Shown here: positions 57,396-64,000 of the stretch, piece after piece | Layout of the letters: each line of letters opens with the position of its first letter | How positions within the stretch are numbered: position 1 is the stretch's first letter | Source of the DNA: Anaeramoeba ignava | Taxonomy: Eukaryota; Metamonada; Anaeramoebidae | DNA length: 64,000 bases | Direction: 5' to 3' | NCBI GenBank assembly: GCA_028826165.1 | Contig: JAPDFW010000064.1 | Span: forward strand, 372,001-436,000 | The notes under the pieces: generated by a model | What the model was told of the DNA's origin: nothing | What the model saw: only the letters and a program-made list of their open reading frames with translations | The model's database searches: none | Made by a program: the position numbers and the translations under genes

Positions 57396-59946
57396 TCAAA
57401 TTTGAAGTAATTTTTTTAAATTTGTATTTGAATTTAATTGAAAGTAATCAATTGCTACTTCAAGTTCTTTTTTGTATTTTTTCTTCATCTTTTGAGGCAA
57501 TGAATCTGTATAAAAGAAATTAAATAAAATGGAAAGAGTTTCAAAAGAAAGTTTAGAATAATCGGAAACTTGATTTGATTTATCATCAACAGAAACAAAC
57601 ATGCCTCTATATAATTCACTTCTGGCCAATAAAATTGTAGAGTGAATACAAATTTTCTTCTTGGAAACAAGAATTGTGAAATCTTTGCTTTTTTGATCTT
57701 TAGATAATTCTGTTAAATCAGAAATCAATGATAAAATCCCAATTTTATTTTCAATATTTTTAATCTCAAATTTTTCCGAAATTTCAGTTATTAATTTAAA
57801 AGATTTGGGATAATCAATTTCCCCCAAATAAATAAATTCAAGATATTCATTGACTTGGTTTGTTTTGTATTTTGATAAAACTGTTTGAATTTTTTCGAGA
57901 TTGAATTTCTCAAGAAATCTTGCTCGAAAAATCATTTGATGACAAAATATTTCTCCATCTGAACATTGAATATTTAAATCACATTTTTCTTTTCTTTCTA
58001 ATAAATCCCTCAAATCTGGGATTATACTTAAATAATGATCAAGTAAATTTTTAGATTCTCCATCTTGAACTAAATCAAGTGGAGTTTCATTCTAAATTTT
58101 TTAATTTTTGATTTTTGATTTTTAATTTTTGATTTTTAATTTCATTTTTAAATGATTTACAAGCTTTTAAAATTTAAAAATTAATTTAAAATTCAATTTA
58201 AAATTTAATTTTTGATTTATTTACAGTCTAGATTTAAATTTTTTTAATCCTTTTTTGTTTATCCATTTTTTTTATACATTTTTCTCATCTAATGAACATT
58301 TAGAAGATAAAAGTAAATTTAATGAACGTTGATCAACTTTTTTTTCAAGAAATAGTCTATGAATAGGATTTTCTCTCTAAAATTAATTAAAATTAAAAAT
58401 AAAAATAAAAATAAAAATAAAAATATTTTGAATTTTTTTACCATCTTTTTAATAGGTTTTTTGTTGTTTTCAAAAATTAATTGATGAAAATATTGAAAAA
58501 AATAAAATTATAAATTTACATTCTTTTGTTTTTTGTTTTTTTTTGATTATAAAATAAAATTAAACCTATTTCAAGAAAATGAATAAGATCAAAAACTTAC
58601 ATTTAGTAAATTAACATTACATCCTGCAAATATTAATTCCTTAATTATCTCATAATTTTGATTATATCTTGCTGCTAAATTAATTGGAGAATTATTCTAT
58701 AAATAATAAAGAAATGTTTTTGTAAATCAAATCAAATCAAAACGATAACAAATTTTTTTTTAAATACATCCTGAATAAACAAAATAATTAATATATAAAA
58801 AATAATAAGAATTAATTTTTGGTTTACATTCTATAATTGAATATGAAAAAAAAATTCAGATGAAAATTAGATCTTTATGATTGTATAAAATTAAATACAG
58901 CTAAAGAATTCAAATCAACTCCAAATTTTATTAATTCTCGAACAACATTTGGAGAATTATGATAACAAGCAAAATGAAGAGGAGTCCATTTCTAAAAAAA
59001 AAATAATTCAAAATCAAAATCAAAATCAAAATCATTAAATTTATTAAATCTATTTAATACATACTAAAAAAAATTTTTAAAATTTTCAATCATTTCAATA
59101 TTTTTGTTTAAATTTTTGGAAATTAAAATGAAATTTTATACAATCTATATATAGATAGATAGAAAAAGAAATGTTTTTTTTTATTAATAAATCAAAATAT
59201 CAAAACAAAAATATAAATTTAATCAATTTACATTTTTACAATTTGCATCTACTTCTTTTTGAAGAAGAATTTTTAAGCATTCAACAGAATCATTTCGAGC
59301 TAAAAAATGTAAAGGATAATTTCTCTTTAAATTATTATTTATTAAAAACAAATTAATAAATTTATTTAAAAGAAAATGTAATTTTACTTTCTGATTTATT
59401 TACTTTCTATATTTAATTTAATTTAATAAGAATAAATCAGTGAAAATGAAATTTTTGATTTTTTTACATCCTAATATTTAATAAAATGATTAAAAATAAA
59501 ATTTTTTCAAATGAATGATTAAAATATTATTATGAAAATACATTCACAGAATCAACTTTTGCTCCTGAAGAAATTAAAAGTTCAATAACTTGAGGATTTG
59601 GGTTTTTATCACAAGCAATATGTAATGGAGTATTTTTCTAAATGATAGAATTAAAATAATTCTATTTTTTTCCCTTTAGAAGAAAATGAATAAAAATTTT
59701 TTACAAACTATTTATTTTGAATAAAAATTATAAATTTTTTTTATTAAAATTATTCAAAGAAAAAAACAAATAAAATTCACAATCTTGTTTATATTTTTTT
59801 TTATAAAATTTTTCAAATTAAAATTTATTTATGAATAAAATTTAATTTAAAATTCAAACATCAGTTTGATTAATATCTTGACCATCTTCAATACATTTTG
59901 AAATTAATTCTAAATTATTTTTTTTAACTGCTTCAATTAAATTCAT
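57396..59946 (-). CDS. Ankyrin-repeat/tandem BTB protein B, with 12 three-nucleotide microexons
   Basis: Ordinary exons: 59946-59860, 59637-59542, 59324-59232, 58991-58899, 58696-58601, 58376-58278 and 58091-57396. With twelve 3-nt exons the total is 1,296 nt, 431 aa. It has the same design as the larger gene at 21.9-29.2 kb: one ankyrin repeat per phase-0 exon (K-N-T-P-L-H-I-A, K-W-T-P-L-H-F-A, N-N-S-P-I-N-L-A), then a final exon with two BTB folds (C-D-L-N-I-Q-C and S-K-D-F-T-I-L-V-S). The second BTB closely matches that of the larger gene (S-E-L-Y-R-G-M-F against S-D-L-F-R-G-M-F), so the genes are paralogues. It is likely a substrate adaptor or scaffold. Confidence 0.85.
58161..59783 (-). 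other. Array of 12 in-frame 3-nt microexons
   Basis: AG|NNN|GT on the minus strand; lower coordinate and residue in transcript order: 59781 I, 59705 F; 59468 D, 59404 K; 59142 I, 59061 Y; 58828 N, 58768 D; 58520 N, 58442 M; 58225 T, 58161 L. Every one of the six junctions has two, and each restores D/N-x-x-(K/N/R)-x-T-P-L spacing. A second AG|AAA|GT at 59388 lies 13 nt after the one at 59404, too close for both to be used, and would give the same Lys. Confidence 0.82.
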
Positions 59947-60144
59947 TTATTTAAAAAAAATGAAAAAAATGAAAAATTAAAAAAAGAAAAAACGTTTTTA
60001 TTTTTATTTTTATTTTTTTTCCCTTTTTTTTAATTTAAAATTTTTAATATTTTTTTTTTTCAATTCCAAAAATTCATTTTTTTATTTTTTATTTTTTCTT
60101 TTCTTTTCTTTTTTTTTCATTTTGGTTCTTGTTTTGTTTCTTTT
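59947..60144. promoter_or_regulatory. Bidirectional promoter, ankyrin/BTB B / Rab
   Basis: A 198-bp divergent spacer. TTTTTCATTTTTTTCATTTT is present on the minus strand (59954-59975), and TTTTTTTTCATTTTGG on the plus strand, ending about 20 nt before the Rab ATG. Confidence 0.5.
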
Positions 60145-62729
60145 ATGAGTTTCGACCATTTATTCAAAGTAATTATTTTTGGAGTTCATGGTGTTGGGAA
60201 GTCTTGTTTAATAACAAAATTTGTGGTAAATAATAATTTTATTTTCTTAATTTTTTGATATAAAATTCTCACACTTTAAACTTTCACAAAAAAAAAAAAT
60301 ATACAAAATTATATCAATTTTAAAAGGATAACACATTCTCACATGAAACCATCTCAACAATTGGAGTTGATTTTGTAAGTTATTTATAAATGAAAGATTT
60401 TTTTTAATTTCCATTTTTTATTGATCAATTTTTTTCACAATTAAAATAAATAGAGGACAAAAGATATCGAAATTGACAATCAAACCATTCGACTTCAGCT
60501 TGTAATTCTATTCTTAAATTCTATTTGGAGTTTTTTTTGTTTAAGTTATTTTGTTTATTTGTGATTTATTTTGTGATATTTTATTGTTTTCTTAGTGGGA
60601 CACAGCAGGACAAGAAAGATATCGAGTTCCTTTTACTTCTTCAATTTATAAGTAAGGATTATTTCAAGGTTCTTTAGCCTGATTTGTTTTTCTCATTTTT
60701 TCTGTATTATCTTTAATTTCAAATATTAAATCAAATAAAAATAACGTGTGGGAAATTGATATTTTTTTTGGGTCAAAATTGGAAAGAAATGCACAAGGTT
60801 TTATTATTGTTTATGACTTAACTAATTATAATAGTCTTGAAGAAGTTGAATATTTTATTCATGAAATTGAGGATAATTGCTCTGAAAATGTTGAGATCGT
60901 TCTTGCTGGTAATAAATCCGATCTTCCAAATCAAATTGAAAATCCAGAAGCTGAATTATTAGTAATTAAATTTATATTTAAAATTTATAATTATATTTAT
61001 AACAAAATTTATAATTAAATTTATAATTAAATTTATAACAAAATTTATAATAAAATTTATAACTATATTTATAATTAAATTTATAACAAAATTTATAATT
61101 AAATTTATAATTATATTTATAACAAAATTTATAATTAAATTTATATTTAAATTTATATTTAAATTTATAATTAAATTTATATTTAAATTTATAATTATAT
61201 TTATAATTATATTTATAACAAAAATTTATAATAAAATTTATAATTAAATTTATAATTAAATTTATAATTAAATTTATAATTAAATTTATAACAAAATTTA
61301 TAATTAAATTTATAACAAAATTTATAATTAAATTTATAATTAAATTTATAATTAAATTTATATCAAAATTTATAATTAAATTTATAATTAAATTTATATC
61401 AATTTATAATTAAATTTATAATTAAATTTATAATTATATTTGTAATTAAATTTATAATTAAATTTATATTTAAATTTATAATTAAATTTATATTTAAATT
61501 TATAATTAAATTTATAATTAAATTTATAATTAAATTTATAATTAAATTTATATTTAAATTAATTTATAATTATATTTATAATTATATTTATAATTAAATT
61601 TATAATAAAATTTATAATTAAATTTATAACTAAATTTTATAATTAAATTTATAATTAAATTTATAATTAAATTTATAATTAAATTTATAACAAAATTTAT
61701 AATTATAATTTATAATGAAATTTATAATTAAATTTATAATTAAATTTATAATTAAATTTATAATTAAATTTATAATTAAAATTATAATTAAATTTATAAT
61801 TAAATTTATAATAAAATTTATAATTAAATTTATAATTATATTTATAATTAAATTTATAATTAAATTTATATTTAAATTTATAATTAAATTTATAATTATA
61901 TTTATAATTAAATTTATAATTAAATTTATAATTATATTTATAATTAAATTTATAATTAAATTTATAATTAAATTTATAATTATATTTATAATTAAATTTA
62001 TAATTATATTTATAATAAAAATTATAATTATATTTATAATTAAATTTATAATTAAATTTATAATTAAATTTATAATTAAATTTATAATTAAATTTATAAT
62101 TATATTTATAATTATATTTATAATTAAATTTATAATTAAATTTATAACAAAATTTAATTATATTTATAACAAAATTTATAATTAAATTTATAATTAAATT
62201 TAAAATTTATAACAAAATTTATAATTAAATTTATAATTAAATTTATAATTAAATTTATAATTATATTTATAATTATATTTATAATTATATTTATAATTAA
62301 ATTTATAATTAAATTTATAATTAAATTTATAATTAAATTTATAATTAAATTTATAATTATATTTATAAATAATTTTATAATTAAATTTATAACAAAATTT
62401 ATAATTAAATTAATAATTAAATTTATATCAAAATTTATATCAAAATTTATAATTAAATTTATAATTAAATTTATATAAATATTTCCATATTGGTTTAGAA
62501 ATATACAAAAGGAAAGGAATATAAAACTTTCCGAACAAGTGCAAAAGATGGAAGTAATGTTACAGATTTATTTCATTATATTGCTTCACAACTTAAAGAA
62601 AAACCAATGGATGCAAATCCTTTAATAAGTGATGATGAACATCATAGAAACGTAATTCGTTTGGATTCTGATGAAACTGATTCTGAAAATGATCCACAAC
62701 CAAAACCTAAGAAAAAACCTTGTTGTTGA
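60145..62729 (+). CDS. Rab-family small GTPase
   Basis: Six exons: 60145-60225, 60327-60374, 60454-60501, 60596-60651, 60787-60961 and 62499-62729. Total 639 nt, 212 aa, normal for Rab. All G motifs are present: F-G-V-H-G-V-G-K-S-C (P-loop), S-T-I-G-V-D-F (switch I), W-D-T-A-G-Q-E-R-Y (switch II), G-N-K-S-D-L (base), T-S-A-K-D-G. The C-terminus ends P-K-K-K-P-C-C, a double-Cys geranylgeranylation signal, so it is a membrane-cycling vesicle-traffic GTPase. His replaces the usual Asp/Gly in the P-loop (G-V-H-G-V-G-K-S). Introns 1-4 are about 75-135 bp; intron 5 is a 1.5-kb satellite between the base motif and the T-S-A-K motif. Confidence 0.93.
60962..62498. repeat. Intron satellite, AATTTATAATTA type
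   Basis: A 1.54-kb intron 5 of the Rab gene, made of AATTTATAATTA 12-mers with AACAAA and TTTATA variants. It begins at the donor GTAATTAAATTTATA. It is open in one frame for 156 codons, but that reading is only an isoleucine/lysine/phenylalanine repeat. Confidence 0.9.
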
Positions 62730-62997
62730 ACTCCTCTTTCCTTTCATTCTTTTTTTCATGTCGAATTTCGATATTTTTTTTTTCTTTTCTTACTTTTTTT
62801 TTTCTTCTTAAAATCTTCCTTTGAATTCTTTTAGGAAAAGAGTTGTTTAATTTTCCAGCTCAAAAAAAAAAATCATAAATAAATAAAAATCAGAATTGGT
62901 TTTATTCCAAAAAAAAAAATTTTTTTTATTTAAAAAAAAAGTGGAATGAAGAAGAAACAAAACAAAATGAAACAAAACAAAACAAAATTTTGGAATT
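62730..62997. other. Convergent spacer, no gene seen
   Basis: T-rich 3' flank of the Rab gene, then A-rich tracts and an (ACAAA)n run next to the stop of the minus-strand gene. Nothing coding. Confidence 0.7.
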
Positions 62998-64000
62998 TTA
63001 AACAATTCTAAATTCTCCATTTTTAATTTGACTTAAAAGAATCCTTAATGTTCTTTCAGAACTACGAACAAAAAACTATTTAAAAATAAAAACAAAAAAA
63101 ATTAAATCTAAATTAAATTCTAAATAAAAATTAACTATTTTTCATACATCAAAAGGTCTTAATTCTGTTAAGATTCCTAAAATGATAGTATTTTGATCAA
63201 TTTGAAGTCTAATACAATCTCCTTTTCTAATAACAAGTTGATTATAAACTAATTTATTATCTTGGACTAAAACATTAATTTTTTGATCTGTTTTGGGATC
63301 TTTTTGATTTTGGATAAGATTTTTATCCCATTGTTGGTGTATTAAAGATACTAAATCAAAATATTTAAATCAATATTTAAATCAATATTTAAATCAATAT
63401 TAAATTAATATTTAAATTAATATTTAAATTATTTAAATTAATATTTAAATTAATATTTAAATTAATATTTAAATTAATATTTAAATTAATATTTAAATTA
63501 ATATTTAAATTAATATTTAAATTAATATTTAAATTAATATTTAAATTAATATTTAAATTAATATTTAAATTAATATTTAAATTAATATTTAAATTAATAT
63601 TTAAATTAATATTTAAATTAATATTTTAAATCAAAATATTTTAAATTAATATTTAAATTAATATTTAAATTAAAATCAAAATTAATATTTAAATCAATAT
63701 TTAAATTAATATTTAAATTAATATTTAAATTAATATTTAAATCAATATTTAAATTAATATTTAAATTAATATTTAAATTAATATTTAAATTAATATTTAA
63801 ATTGATATTTAAATTAATATTTAAATTAATATTTAAATTAATATTTAAATTAATATTTAAATTAATATATAAATTAATATTTAAATCAATATTTAAATTA
63901 ATATTTAAATTAATATTTAAATTAATATTTAAATTAATATTTAAATTAATATTTAAATTAATATTTAAAATCAATATTTAAATCAAATATTTAAATTAAT
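62998..64000 (-). CDS. Unknown conserved-looking protein, C-terminal part only
   Basis: Two 3' exons are visible, 63350-63148 and 63075-62998 (stop TAA at 62998-63000), about 93 residues. The upstream intron is satellite and runs off the window edge, so the start is not here. The sequence includes L-V-I-R-K-G-D-C-I-R-L-Q-I and I-L-T-E-L-R-P-F-D, then V-R-S-S-E-R-T-L-R-I-L-L-S-Q-I-K. The first part looks like a small beta-barrel and the last like a helix. I do not recognise the family. Confidence 0.55.
63351..64000. repeat. Intron satellite, AATTAATATTTA type
   Basis: AATTAATATTTA 12-mers up to the window edge, the same motif as in the last intron of the deubiquitinase gene (40480-41127), with occasional ATC variants. 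It is very regular, which suggests recent expansion. Confidence 0.88.

Noticed and set aside
61715..62185. Long open frame of I-K-F repeats downstream of the Rab exon
   Set aside because: Lies wholly inside the Rab intron satellite and interrupts a conserved GTPase if translated.
1..64000. tRNA, rRNA or transposon genes
   Set aside because: No GC-richer folded cloverleaf segment, rRNA-like block, transposase motif or terminal inverted repeat could be recognised by eye; a covariance-model scan would be needed to exclude tRNAs.

Overview
The window is eukaryotic nuclear DNA, extremely AT-rich. It carries 20 protein-coding genes (19 complete, one cut by the right edge) with GT-AG spliceosomal introns, short intergenic spacers and very long A/T satellites inside introns and between genes. 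The gene set (Arp2/3 activator, Rab, TRAPPC4, CFAP20, USP9X-like deubiquitinase, BTB/ankyrin proteins, secreted lipases) points to a free-living amoeboid protist. Composition and the BTB/ankyrin family suggest something like Anaeramoeba, but that is inference. I see no tRNA, rRNA, transposase, CRISPR or viral gene.

Layout: 0.2-2.0 kb secreted beta-sandwich protein (+); 3.0-8.3 kb coiled-coil protein with repeated PH-like units (-); 9.9-12.0 kb secreted PLC-like protein (+); 12.2-16.2 kb ML-domain type I membrane protein (-); 16.5-18.3 kb U-box protein (-); 18.6-21.7 kb Na+/H+ exchanger (-); 21.9-29.2 kb large ankyrin/BTB gene (-); 29.4-29.8 kb Pop7/Rpp20 (-); 29.9-30.8 kb secreted EQK-repeat protein (+); 30.8-33.1 kb LCAT-like lipase (+); 33.2-41.9 kb giant deubiquitinase (+); 42.1-43.4 kb bZIP factor (-); 43.6-46.0 kb WH2/acidic Arp2/3 activator (+); 47.5-52.0 kb thioester alpha-2-macroglobulin (-); 52.1-53.8 kb CFAP20 fused to a charged helix (-); 54.0-55.8 kb TRAPPC4 (+); 55.9-57.3 kb Kir-type channel (-); 57.4-59.9 kb second ankyrin/BTB gene (-); 60.1-62.7 kb Rab GTPase (+); 63.0-64.0 kb partial unknown gene (-).

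The outstanding observation is a microexon system. In both ankyrin/BTB genes nearly every ankyrin repeat is its own phase-0 exon, and the one or two residues at the tip of the inter-repeat loop are each encoded by a separate 3-nt exon, seen as AG-NNN-GT in the middle of what looks like one intron. I count 33 in the large gene and 12 in the small one. Inserting them restores the 33-residue ankyrin spacing, and junctions with fewer microexons carry the missing loop residues in the neighbouring exon. A 4-nt microexon is also required in the first gene. No transcript data were available; the evidence is gene structure and protein family consensus.

Seven genes contain a one- or two-base break, mostly in homopolymers. 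Total coding length becomes a multiple of three when each is corrected, so I read them as consensus errors rather than pseudogenes. Most genes carry a TTTTTCATTTTT-like motif just upstream of the start codon on the coding strand.
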